Source: Actinobaculum sp. 313 (GTDB lineage Bacteria > Actinomycetota > Actinomycetes > Actinomycetales > Actinomycetaceae). From it: DNA of 64,000 nt. The notes beneath the pieces are model-generated. The model made no database searches. It was not told the DNA's origin and saw nothing but the letters and a program-made list of their open reading frames with translations. Below are positions 46,747 through 54,634 of the stretch, piece after piece (the first letter of the stretch is position 1; each line of letters starts with the position of its first letter). The stretch lies in contig NZ_CP029033.1 in NCBI RefSeq assembly GCF_003073475.1, forward strand, positions 496,001 through 560,000, in the 5' to 3' direction. The translations under genes and the position numbers were made by a program.

Positions 46747-47702
46747 TCCCGGAACTGGGAGCTGCCGAGGAGGTACAACGTATCGCACCTTGTGCGGTGC
46801 GTGTGCTCGCGAACAATCCGTCGCCTATGACCCTGAACGGAACCAACACCTATGTGTTAGCCGCCGCGGGCCAGGGCGTCGTCGTCGATCCCGGGCCGAC
46901 ACAGCGCGCGCATCTGGACGCCATTATCGCCGGAGCCGATCTGCTGGGTGTTTCGATCACCACGATCATCACCACGCACTCCCATCCTGACCACACCGCT
47001 GGCGTGCCGACATTGGCAGAACATACCGGGGCAGAGGTTGTCACTGCGGCGGAGCTTGCGGGGCATGGCGGAACGTTCCGCCGCGCCGCGGACCTCCAAC
47101 CGGCGGGTTCCGCCGAGACGATAACCGGTACCCCTGCAAGGCTCAGCACCCCTGCAAGGCTCAGCACCCCATACCAGAATGCCTGCCCTCCGTCCGCCGG
47201 TTCCGTTACCTCCGCCGACGACGCGGGGCGTCGGCACTCCGTAGGCGGAGGCTGTCCGTCCTCCATCAAGGGGGTGGTCGCCATTGCCACGCCGGGCCAC
47301 TCGGCGGATTCGGTTTGTCTGCTTGAGCCCGGCGAAGGTCTACTGTTCACCGGCGACACCATCTTGGGTCGGGGGACAAGTGTGATCGCGCATCCCGATG
47401 GGCATCTCGCCGACTATCTCGCCTCGTTGGACAGGATTGAGGAATTGTTTTCCGCAGGCCGTGCGAGGCGGCTACTGCCCGGGCATGGTCCGGAGGTGGC
47501 TGATCCTCTTCAGTGGCTTCGTTTCTACCGGGACCATCGACACGAGCGTTTAGTGGAAGTGCGAGCCGCAGTGGAGCGGTATGGTCCGAGCGTCGAACTG
47601 GTCACCGCGGCTGTCTATCCGGATACCACTGGTCAGATTCGCACAGCTGCCTGCATGATCGTGCGGGCACAGGTGGAGTACCTGGCGAAGGAACACCAGT
47701 AG
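46743..47702 (+). CDS. Metallo-beta-lactamase-fold hydrolase (LACTB2-like) with repeat insertion
   Basis: A protein of 319 residues from ATG 46743 (GTG 46734 is less likely). The zinc motif THSHPDHTAG (HxHxDH) is followed by ATPGHSADSVCLL and FTGDTILGRG, then LLPGHGPEV and a C-terminal winged-helix-like tail, as in LACTB2-type hydrolases. Between the second beta-sheet strands an extra ~50 residues are inserted, starting with two copies of TPARLS encoded by an exact 18-bp tandem repeat (47130-47165). The insertion lies on a surface loop, so activity may survive. Coupled to the NUDIX gene. Confidence 0.85.
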   Translation: MIPELGAAEEVQRIAPCAVRVLANNPSPMTLNGTNTYVLAAAGQGVVVDPGPTQRAHLDAIIAGADLLGVSITTIITTHSHPDHTAGVPTLAEHTGAEVVTAAELAGHGGTFRRAADLQPAGSAETITGTPARLSTPARLSTPYQNACPPSAGSVTSADDAGRRHSVGGGCPSSIKGVVAIATPGHSADSVCLLEPGEGLLFTGDTILGRGTSVIAHPDGHLADYLASLDRIEELFSAGRARRLLPGHGPEVADPLQWLRFYRDHRHERLVEVRAAVERYGPSVELVTAAVYPDTTGQIRTAACMIVRAQVEYLAKEHQ

Positions 47703-48285
47703 AGAGGTAACGCTTGTGCGGACTGCGCCTGCACATAGGCGTAGTGGGGAGGAGGCTAGCGCCAGCGGAGTCGGCGGCCGGGTTCGCAAGTAGAAGCGGG
47801 CCTCTCACGATACCCACCAGGTAGCTCATTGCTACGCATGCGCACAACCACACGCCCGTGCCCACCAGGCCCTTTATCGCTACGCTTGCACACAACCACA
47901 CGCCCGCGCCCACCAGGCCCTTTATCGCTACGCTTGCACACAACCACACTTACCAGACCTCTCGGTTCGACCGGGTTCACTGCTGCGTTAGCTATGGATT
48001 CTCTCCGGGTTATTCATACATCTCCGCGCAAAGACAGGACCCCGGCGAAAAACGCGGAGCAGATCCATAGTCGGCGAAGAGATACACCGCGAGCAGTGAG
48101 CGACCTAGCTCAGAGCAGGCGCCCTCACCTGGAGCATGAGCTCCCACCTGGAGTGGACAATCAATCCCTGTCGGCAGCGGGGATCCTCGGCTCGGAGTGT
48201 TTTCCGAACCCTTCACGCACAGTGTCAAACCACCAAAGGCGGTACGAGTCAGCCATGCAGTAGCCACGTGTCAGAAATAAGAACT
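47703..48285. repeat. 583-bp gap with ~48-bp tandem repeat (47826-47960)
   Basis: Two and a half copies of a unit with CGCTACGCTTGCACACAACC and CCCACCAGGCCCTTTAT stand head to tail without spacers, so this is not CRISPR. No gene is supported in the gap between convergent MBL and HtrA genes. Confidence 0.8.
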
Positions 48286-48315
48286 GAGCCGAAATCTGCG
48301 TGCAGATTTCGGCTC
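48286..48315 (-). terminator. Strong hairpin terminator of the HtrA-like gene
   Basis: GAGCCGAAATCTGC (48286-48299) and GCAGATTTCGGCTC (48302-48315) form a perfect 14-bp stem with a 2-base loop. Read on the minus strand it is followed by AGTTCTTATTTCTGA, moderately T-rich. It lies 33 bp after the protease stop. Confidence 0.8.
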
Positions 48316-48347
48316 CGTCCGCTGCGGTTGTGCTACCGCTACACAGG

Positions 48348-50030
48348 TCAGTTCACGGTTGATTCACCGAGGGTGACTTCGACTTCCCGCGAGGTGCCGT
48401 CAACACCGGTTACGGTTAGTGTGACCTTATCTCCCACGGAATACCGCTTGATGGCCTCGGAGAGCTCAGAGGCAGAAAGCTCCTGACCGTTCAAGGCGGT
48501 AATTGTCTCGCCCGCTTGCAGGCCCGCCGCTTCAGCGCCGGAGCCCTCGAAGACCTCGCGGATAATCGCCCCGCTGGAATTCGACTGGCTTGGATCAGCC
48601 TGCTGACCTGACGACTGGGAATCCGCGTCTGCTGTGGAGATGGACACTCCAAGCGCGGCATTCTTTCCGATCACGACCGTGTCGCTGCTTTGACCGTTTT
48701 TGATCTGATCAGCAATTGCCATCGCATCGGAAATCGGAATGGCATAGCCAGAGACCTGGGTTGAGGTAACTCCCATTGAGGCGGCGGTGGTAACGCCAAT
48801 GACTTCGCCGTCCGCATTCATCAACGGTCCGCCGGAGTACCCGGAGACCACGTCGGCATCGGTCTTGATCAGCCCCGACAGCTCTTCGGATCCCGAGGAG
48901 GATCCCTCGCTCTGCGCGGTGATCTGTTGGTTGAGACCGGTCACGCTGCCTTTAACCTCGGATAGGTAGCCCTGCCCCATGCCATTTCCGATAGCAGAGA
49001 CAGCGTCGCCCTCGTTAACCGTGCCTTTGTTAATCTTCACCGTCTCAAGATTTGTCGCATTCTTAAGCTGTAGGAGTGCAACATCTCGGCTGGCATCATG
49101 CCCGACGACGGTAGCCTCATACGTTTGGCCGGTATCGCCAACCGTCACGTTGACGGTGGTCGACCCTTCCACAACGTGATAATTCGTGAGAACGAGTCCG
49201 GAGGGGTCAATAACCATTCCGGTACCGGCTCCCTGGCCATTCATGAGTAGGGTGTTGATCAATACGACTCCCGGTGCCGATTCCACCCGGGTTCCGGTGC
49301 TGGCCGCATCGGAGTCTTCTTGATCGTTTGGCAGGACCGGAATAAAGCCGCCCTCAGTGCCCTCGACATCATTAGTTCCCGGGTCGGTAAAGAAGGGGTC
49401 GATAGTCTGTGATGGCGTATCCACTGCGGTATTGTCACCCTGGATCAGGGTCCCTATCCCTGTTCCGAGTACACCTCCTAGCACGAGGGCAAGTGCGGCC
49501 GTTAGTGCCAGGACGGCGGTGGAGAAACGGCGGCGCGGCGGAGACGGTACGAGTGCCTGAGGGGCAAAACCGGTGGGGCCGTTGGTATACCCAGTGGCGC
49601 CGTAGACGTTTAGTCCAAAGTTTGGGGGAGTGTTGTAGCCGGAAGTGCCCGGGCTCCCCGGTAGCGCAGGGCCTCCTGGGAGGGAATCTCCGTCGGACAT
49701 TGCACCTGCAGTTGCGAGGGGAACTTCTACGTTATGTGTAACGGTGGGCTGCGGTGCCGGAACTGGAATTCCTCCAGTTTGGACTGTGGTAGTGTCGACC
49801 AAGCCTCCGCCGGGAGGGTAAGCCGCCGTTGGAGCACCAGTTACCTGTGAAGCGTTGGGCTCTACCGAGGTAGAAGGCACACCCGGGTTGGGGCCAGGGT
49901 GTGACGCACCGGGCGTTGTTACTGGGGTGGAGGCATCAGCTCTGGCACGAGAATCCGCATTGCCGGTTGATGTACCTGCAGAGGGATCCGGTGCTGCTCC
50001 CTGGTGGGGGTTCCACGAGGCGTCATGCAT
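48348..50030 (-). CDS. Membrane-anchored HtrA/DegP-like serine protease with PDZ domain
   Basis: A protein of 560 residues; ATG 50030 follows AAGGAG. A ~165-residue Pro/Thr/Gly-rich cytoplasmic region precedes one membrane helix (FSTAVLALTAALALVLGGVLGTG, read as a single hydrophobic block near residue 180). The trypsin-like domain has His in LTNYHVVEG, Asp in HDASRDVALLQLK and Ser in SGYSGGPLMNADG; Tyr replaces the usual Asn of GNSGG. A PDZ domain closes the protein (GAEAAGLQAGETITALNGQE). It degrades or refolds misfolded exported proteins. Monocistronic. Confidence 0.92.
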   Translation of the reverse strand: MHDASWNPHQGAAPDPSAGTSTGNADSRARADASTPVTTPGASHPGPNPGVPSTSVEPNASQVTGAPTAAYPPGGGLVDTTTVQTGGIPVPAPQPTVTHNVEVPLATAGAMSDGDSLPGGPALPGSPGTSGYNTPPNFGLNVYGATGYTNGPTGFAPQALVPSPPRRRFSTAVLALTAALALVLGGVLGTGIGTLIQGDNTAVDTPSQTIDPFFTDPGTNDVEGTEGGFIPVLPNDQEDSDAASTGTRVESAPGVVLINTLLMNGQGAGTGMVIDPSGLVLTNYHVVEGSTTVNVTVGDTGQTYEATVVGHDASRDVALLQLKNATNLETVKINKGTVNEGDAVSAIGNGMGQGYLSEVKGSVTGLNQQITAQSEGSSSGSEELSGLIKTDADVVSGYSGGPLMNADGEVIGVTTAASMGVTSTQVSGYAIPISDAMAIADQIKNGQSSDTVVIGKNAALGVSISTADADSQSSGQQADPSQSNSSGAIIREVFEGSGAEAAGLQAGETITALNGQELSASELSEAIKRYSVGDKVTLTVTGVDGTSREVEVTLGESTVN

Positions 50031-50456
50031 CTGTTACTCCTTACGTCTCATCCGTGTCGGTGTAACGCACGGACTGGCCGATTCATTTCTTAGTTGGTAA
50101 CCATCTAACATGGGAAGTTGCAATGTTCTCCTGTAGAAGCCTGGGAATAATCTGCGTGGGGAGCGTTGTAGGCATTGGCGCCATGCTGTAGGTGGCGCAT
50201 GCACATACTAGGCAAAGCTCTGCTGCCACGTCGAACCCCGTTGTCCTAACGTGGCACAATTCGCACGCTACGCTACTTGGGTGAGCGGTGCAATACTCGA
50301 AAGGTCCCACAAATGCTGGGCATGTGACGGTTAAGTGCAGTGACCTGCGGCTTTGTTGGGGCACCTCATAAGGTTGGAGTGATTCAAGATCGGCGCGGAG
50401 TGTAGATTCGCAGGTGAAGGGGTGTGGATCCACAGGTGAAGGCGTCGTCGGTGAGG
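50031..50456. promoter_or_regulatory. 426-bp gap upstream of the HtrA-like gene
   Basis: It should contain the protease promoter on the minus strand and the 3' end of the response-regulator transcript. A short near-duplicate around CAGGTGAAGG occurs twice at 50405-50445. No gene or clear operator is seen. Confidence 0.45.
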
Positions 50457-51062
50457 CTAGATCCAGCCCTTGGCTCGTGCCTGGCGGGCTGCCTCGAAGC
50501 GATTGGCGGCCCCCATCTTGGCTTGCGCGCTCGAAAGATAATTGCGCACGGTTCCCTCCGCCAAGAATAGACGTTGCGCGATTTCCGCCACGCGTGACCC
50601 ATCCGCAGCGAGTGCCAACACGTCCGCTTCACGCGCACTTAGCGGGTTGTCTCCAACTGCGATTGTCTCCGCCGCCAACTCGGGGTCGACGGCGCGCCGG
50701 CCCGCGGCGACCTGCCGGATGCCGCCGACCAATGCCGCGCGGCTCGCAGTTTTCGGGAGCAGGCCGCGAACATCGGCGGCGAGGGCCCGCTTGAGATAGC
50801 CGGGGCGAGCGTGGCTGGTCACAATTATCGTGCGCACGGTTGGATACTCGCGCATCAGCGCCGTACAGGTCTCGATGCCGTCCATGCCAGGCAATTGGAG
50901 ATCCACGATGGCGACATCCGGCTCGACACCACGCACATTGGCAAGGGCCTCTTCGCCGCTGGAGAACTCGCCGCACACCTCGAAATCTTTTTCAAGCGCT
51001 AGCAGGGCAGCAAGTGCCGACCGAATAAGCGTTTCGTCGTCAACGAGGAGTAGGCGGATCAT
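50457..51062 (-). CDS. NarL/LuxR-family response regulator
   Basis: A protein of 201 residues from ATG 51062, which overlaps the kinase stop (ATGA). The receiver domain has acidic pair Asp8/Asp9 (LLLVDDE), phosphoacceptor Asp54 (VDLQLPGMDG), Thr/Ser in IIVTSHA and Lys in LPKTAS. The C-terminal LuxR-type HTH reads NPLSAREADVLALAADGSRV and GTVRNYLSSAQAKM. It is the partner of the adjacent kinase and probably regulates the ABC exporter genes transcribed just upstream. Confidence 0.93.
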   Translation of the reverse strand: MIRLLLVDDETLIRSALAALLALEKDFEVCGEFSSGEEALANVRGVEPDVAIVDLQLPGMDGIETCTALMREYPTVRTIIVTSHARPGYLKRALAADVRGLLPKTASRAALVGGIRQVAAGRRAVDPELAAETIAVGDNPLSAREADVLALAADGSRVAEIAQRLFLAEGTVRNYLSSAQAKMGAANRFEAARQARAKGWI

Positions 51063-52267
51063 GGGGTGCCCTTCAGGTCGAGTTGGAGTACGAAAGAATT
51101 GCCTTGACAATAATGCACCAGGCTGCCGCCCGCCGCCCGTGCCCGCTCCGCTAGTCCAATAAGACCATGTCCACCACCGCTTGTTGTCTGTGCGGCACCC
51201 TGAGCGTTTGCTTCGAGAACTCCGTCATTTGTGACAATCAAAGAGTGGTGATTGACCGCGATATCAACGCGCGTCGGCGTGGCGTGCCGGAGGATGTTCG
51301 TCGTCGCTTCATGGATAGCGGCAGTGAACAGTTCGGCGTCGTCGTCACCGTAAGTGCCTCGCACACTGATAGAGACCTCCGCGCCGACCGAGCGTAGCAG
51401 TCCGGCCGCGCCGTCCAGCTCGCGTTGGACGTCCACTTGCCGGTAACCGGCTACCAGGGAATGAACGTCGCGGCGCGCCTCATCGGCCAACTCTTGGATG
51501 CGGCGAGTCTGGGCGATCGCGCGTTCGTCACCGCGTGTCGCCAATTCGGAGGCGGTTTCCGCAGTCAGCGAGATAACCGCAAGCCAGCGGCCGACGACGT
51601 CGTGCAAATCGCGCGAGAAGCGAAGCCGTTCGTCGACGACGGCGAGTTCGGCGCGAATCTGCTGCGCCTCCTCCAGTTCATCAACGATCGCCAAGTACCA
51701 CATGGAGCTGTGCGTCGTCGTGAACATCAATACGACGTAGAACGCCATCGCCGGAGAGGCCAGCAGAATAACGGGTATCGATGTGAGTAGCGCGAAGCCA
51801 GCCCCGACGTACCAACGTCCGATCGTAGTGAGCGGCCCGGCCGCCGGTACCACAAGTGCGGCCACAGCGAAGCGTCCCACTCCCGCCAGAATGCCCTGGG
51901 CGAATGCAAGCAGCACGATGACGCCGAGAAGAAGCCAAGGAAGACCGCACAACACGACGACGGATCTCCGAGCTAGTGGGCGATACGTCAGCAGTAGATA
52001 CATGGCAAGACCGGCCACCATGCCCATCACCATTGCGCCGACCGACCAGAACCACGGCCGCTGAATGAGCAGAATCTCTTCAAGGGCGGTGGTCGCAGCG
52101 AAGGCGGGCATGAGGCCGTTGAAGATAATGAGTGGCCAGGTGACGCTCGTCGTCATGAGACGTCCAGAGCGCGTGACATTGTGGTGTTTCTCCGCACCAA
52201 GCCAGCGCGAAAGGCGCGACGGCGACCCCAAGGCGGGGGTGTTTTCCATGGTCGCTATCTTACGCAT
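51059..52267 (-). CDS. Sensor histidine kinase (NarX/DesK type)
   Basis: A protein of 402 residues (ATG 52267; ATG 52249 also possible). Five to six membrane helices lie between residues ~35 and 200. The HisKA_3 helix FSRDLHDVVGRWLAVISLTA contains the phospho-His, and the ATPase domain shows AIHEATTNILRHATPT (N box) and GGGHGLIGLAERARAAGG (G box). With little extracytoplasmic sequence it likely senses a signal within the membrane, such as a lipophilic antimicrobial, matching the ABC exporter encoded next to it. Confidence 0.92.
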   Translation of the reverse strand: MRKIATMENTPALGSPSRLSRWLGAEKHHNVTRSGRLMTTSVTWPLIIFNGLMPAFAATTALEEILLIQRPWFWSVGAMVMGMVAGLAMYLLLTYRPLARRSVVVLCGLPWLLLGVIVLLAFAQGILAGVGRFAVAALVVPAAGPLTTIGRWYVGAGFALLTSIPVILLASPAMAFYVVLMFTTTHSSMWYLAIVDELEEAQQIRAELAVVDERLRFSRDLHDVVGRWLAVISLTAETASELATRGDERAIAQTRRIQELADEARRDVHSLVAGYRQVDVQRELDGAAGLLRSVGAEVSISVRGTYGDDDAELFTAAIHEATTNILRHATPTRVDIAVNHHSLIVTNDGVLEANAQGAAQTTSGGGHGLIGLAERARAAGGSLVHYCQGNSFVLQLDLKGTP

Positions 52268-52274
52268 AGATGTC

Positions 52275-52345
52275 CTGCTTGCCTTGTGGGGAGGGGCCTT
52301 GTGGGGAGGGCGTCATGGCGGGGCCTTGTGGGGGCGTCATGGCGG
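52275..52345. repeat. Degenerate GGGGCCTTGTGG repeat
   Basis: Three to four copies of GGGGCCTTGTGGGG(A)GG and two of GGCGTCATGGCGG interleave in the 156-bp gap between the kinase and permease genes. Confidence 0.6.
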
Positions 52346-52423
52346 ATGAAGCCGACCAAGAATGGATGCGGCGACGTCTGTTTACCTCGCGGGAGGAGGC
52401 CATGCGCCGGGTCGCGCGCTGCC

Positions 52424-53305
52424 TTACGCACGGGGATCCCAGCGGAAGGCGGCGCGGACAATCACCGCGATCACTACGCACCAGACGGCGAGGGAAGCGA
52501 AAGCAGGCAAAGACTCAAGCAGGGCCCCCAGGCGGGAGAGCGAGGCCTCGTTATTGTCGATTCCGAGCCACCCATACTGGGCAATAACCGTAACCGCATT
52601 GGTGGGAACGAGAAGAAGGGCTTGCTCCGCCCAGGCCGGCATGCTGCTCAAAGGCAGCAGTCCGTTCGTCGCGAGGAATCCGACGACGAAGAAGGGAAGA
52701 TACGTAACACCGGCGGATTCGGTTGTGCGGGTGACAATAGCTGTTAGTGCGCCGATTCCGGCGATCACAACTGTGCCCAGCACAATGCCAACGATAGCGA
52801 GTTCTGGATACTTCGGTAGGGGCAGCTCGAATAGGAACGAGGACATCGCCAAGCCGACTCCGAGCGCGGCTAAGGAAAGAAGGACGGCTGGAGAAGCGGC
52901 CGAGATGAGAATCGTCGCGTCTGAGCATTCACCTGTACGCAGACGCTTCAAAACCATGTCTTGACGACGTGAGACGTAGGTGGACAAGACATTGAAATAC
53001 GTCGCGGTTAACAGGGTCGTGCTTATGAGAAGTGACAACAGCATGGTGGCAGCCGTTAAAGGCGGCATATTCGAAGATTCCGCCAGCGAGTTCGCCCAGA
53101 GGGGGATCAGAAGTGGAGACATGATGGCGGTGGCCATCAACATGCGGTTTCGCCGCAGTAGTGCCCATTCACTTCCGAGCAATGCGCGAGCCTTGCGGAA
53201 CTGTGAGTGTGATGCTGTCCTGCCGGGCGCGGCGGGAGACCCGTCGGGCATTGCTTGCGTGGCAGGAGTGGAGCGTACTTTGAATTGGAGCTTTTCGTAA
53301 GGCAT
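52424..53305 (-). CDS. ABC-2 family exporter permease
   Basis: A protein of 293 residues from ATG 53305, supported by AGGAAAG; a longer reading to 53383 lacks support. Six hydrophobic segments with NVLSTYVSRRQDMVLKRLRT and GECSDATILIS, the ABC-2 coupling motif. Together with the ATPase at 53442 it forms an exporter controlled by the neighbouring two-component system. Such quartets usually confer resistance to peptides or detergents, and the substrate here is not deducible. Confidence 0.87.
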   Translation of the reverse strand: MPYEKLQFKVRSTPATQAMPDGSPAAPGRTASHSQFRKARALLGSEWALLRRNRMLMATAIMSPLLIPLWANSLAESSNMPPLTAATMLLSLLISTTLLTATYFNVLSTYVSRRQDMVLKRLRTGECSDATILISAASPAVLLSLAALGVGLAMSSFLFELPLPKYPELAIVGIVLGTVVIAGIGALTAIVTRTTESAGVTYLPFFVVGFLATNGLLPLSSMPAWAEQALLLVPTNAVTVIAQYGWLGIDNNEASLSRLGALLESLPAFASLAVWCVVIAVIVRAAFRWDPRA

Positions 53306-53346
53306 ATGTGTTTCTTTCCTAATTGGCGACGCACCAGTGGGTGCGC

Positions 53347-53410
53347 TGGGCATACCGGTGTTGGTGGCGATGGTGTTGGCCATGCCCGGTGTTGGTGGCG
53401 ACGGCGCCGA
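53347..53410. repeat. 30-bp tandem repeat, two copies
   Basis: Two imperfect copies around CCGGTGTTGGTGGCGATGG lie between the ATPase and permease genes. They cover nearly the whole gap. Confidence 0.65.
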
Positions 53411-53441
53411 TCATGCAAGCGGCAGAGCGCGCGTTGTAGGC

Positions 53442-54284
53442 CTAACTGTTGGCGATGCCGAGGAAAACGGACTCGAGAGTCGCCTCTCGCGCGGAGAGAC
53501 CACTGAGCGTGACGTTCTCTGCGTCCGCCCAGCGGAGCAGCACTGCCAGGTGTTCCTGAAGGCGCGTGGTCTCAATGGTGGTGCGTGGTCCGACGGTTTC
53601 TGCCAGGGAGGCAAGAGGGTCGGGCAATCGCCGGTTCAGCGTGCGGAAGGTGATTACTGCCGGATGATCGGCGACGATCTCCTCGATTGTTCCTGAACGG
53701 GCGATTTCGCCCTGATGCATGATGGCCAGCCGGTCGGCCAGCTCCTCCGCCTCCTCCAAATAGTGCGTCGTCAGCACGATGGTCGTGCCGTTCGCGTTCT
53801 GTGCGCGGAGCAGTTCCCAGGCGGTGGCCCGTGACTCGGGATCGAGACCGGTTGTCGGTTCGTCGAGGAAGAGCACGGACGGTGAGGCGTTAGCCAACGC
53901 GCAGGCCAGGTCGAGGCGGCGTCGTTCACCGCCGGAGAGCGCGGATACTCGGACCTCGGCTCGATCGGTCAGGTTGAGTTCCCCGAGCAGCTTGACGGGG
54001 TCGCGTGGCTGGCTCAGGGTGCCGCACCACATGGTGAGGGTTTCTCGCACGGTGAGATCCCGGGAAAAGCCACCTTCTTGCAGCATAGTGCCAATATGCG
54101 GCCGGAGTTGGCTGCGGTTGGCGACAGGATCCTGCCCCAGCACCCGCACGCTTCCACCGTTGGGCCGGGCAAGGCCTTCCAGCATGTCCATCGTTGACGT
54201 TTTTCCGGCGCCATTGGTGCCTAGCAGAGAAAAGACCTCGCCCTTCGGAACGTCGAGGTTGATTCCTTTGACTGCGGTGAACAC
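53442..54284 (-). CDS. ABC exporter ATP-binding protein, N-terminal start unclear
   Basis: Walker A GTNGAGKTST, signature ALSGGERRRLDLACALA, Walker B SVLFLDEPTTGLDPESR and H-loop LTTHYLEEAEELADR are intact. GTG 54284 is the first conventional start in frame, but the frame stays open upstream and encodes AITARNLTRTYGTKNK, which contains the aromatic A-loop expected ~25 residues before Walker A. The true protein therefore starts upstream. No ATG/GTG/TTG occurs in frame before a stop near 54479, while ATG 54471 in another frame begins MNEMP. A further indel in the 5' end is likely. Confidence 0.85.
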   Translation of the reverse strand: MFTAVKGINLDVPKGEVFSLLGTNGAGKTSTMDMLEGLARPNGGSVRVLGQDPVANRSQLRPHIGTMLQEGGFSRDLTVRETLTMWCGTLSQPRDPVKLLGELNLTDRAEVRVSALSGGERRRLDLACALANASPSVLFLDEPTTGLDPESRATAWELLRAQNANGTTIVLTTHYLEEAEELADRLAIMHQGEIARSGTIEEIVADHPAVITFRTLNRRLPDPLASLAETVGPRTTIETTRLQEHLAVLLRWADAENVTLSGLSAREATLESVFLGIANS

Positions 54285-54634
54285 CTTATTCTTCGTGCCA
54301 TACGTCCGCGTCAGATTGCGAGCGGTGATTGCGTCTCCGGCTGCTGGGCCTGGACCTACGGATACAGCGTACGAGGCCGCGGCGTGTGGTTGTGCGACTG
54401 CAGGGTTTGGGGTTGTCGGGTGTGCATCTGTGGGTGCATCCTCGGCGCCCCTGGCATGGCATTTCGTTCACTCGTAGCTTTCATATCTTCTATGTTTCCC
54501 GCTGGGAATCCGCTGTGGTAGAGCCGGATGTAATGAACTGGAGCAGCACTTTCCACGGCAGCCGTATGACAAATGTCAGATCGGTGGAAGCGAAATAGTC
54601 AGAGCGGTGTGCGATGCACTTCTAGGATGAGCGT

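Noticed and set aside
47826-47960. Possible CRISPR array from ~48-bp repeats
   Set aside because: Copies are directly adjacent with no unique spacers, unit is not palindromic, and no cas genes are present.
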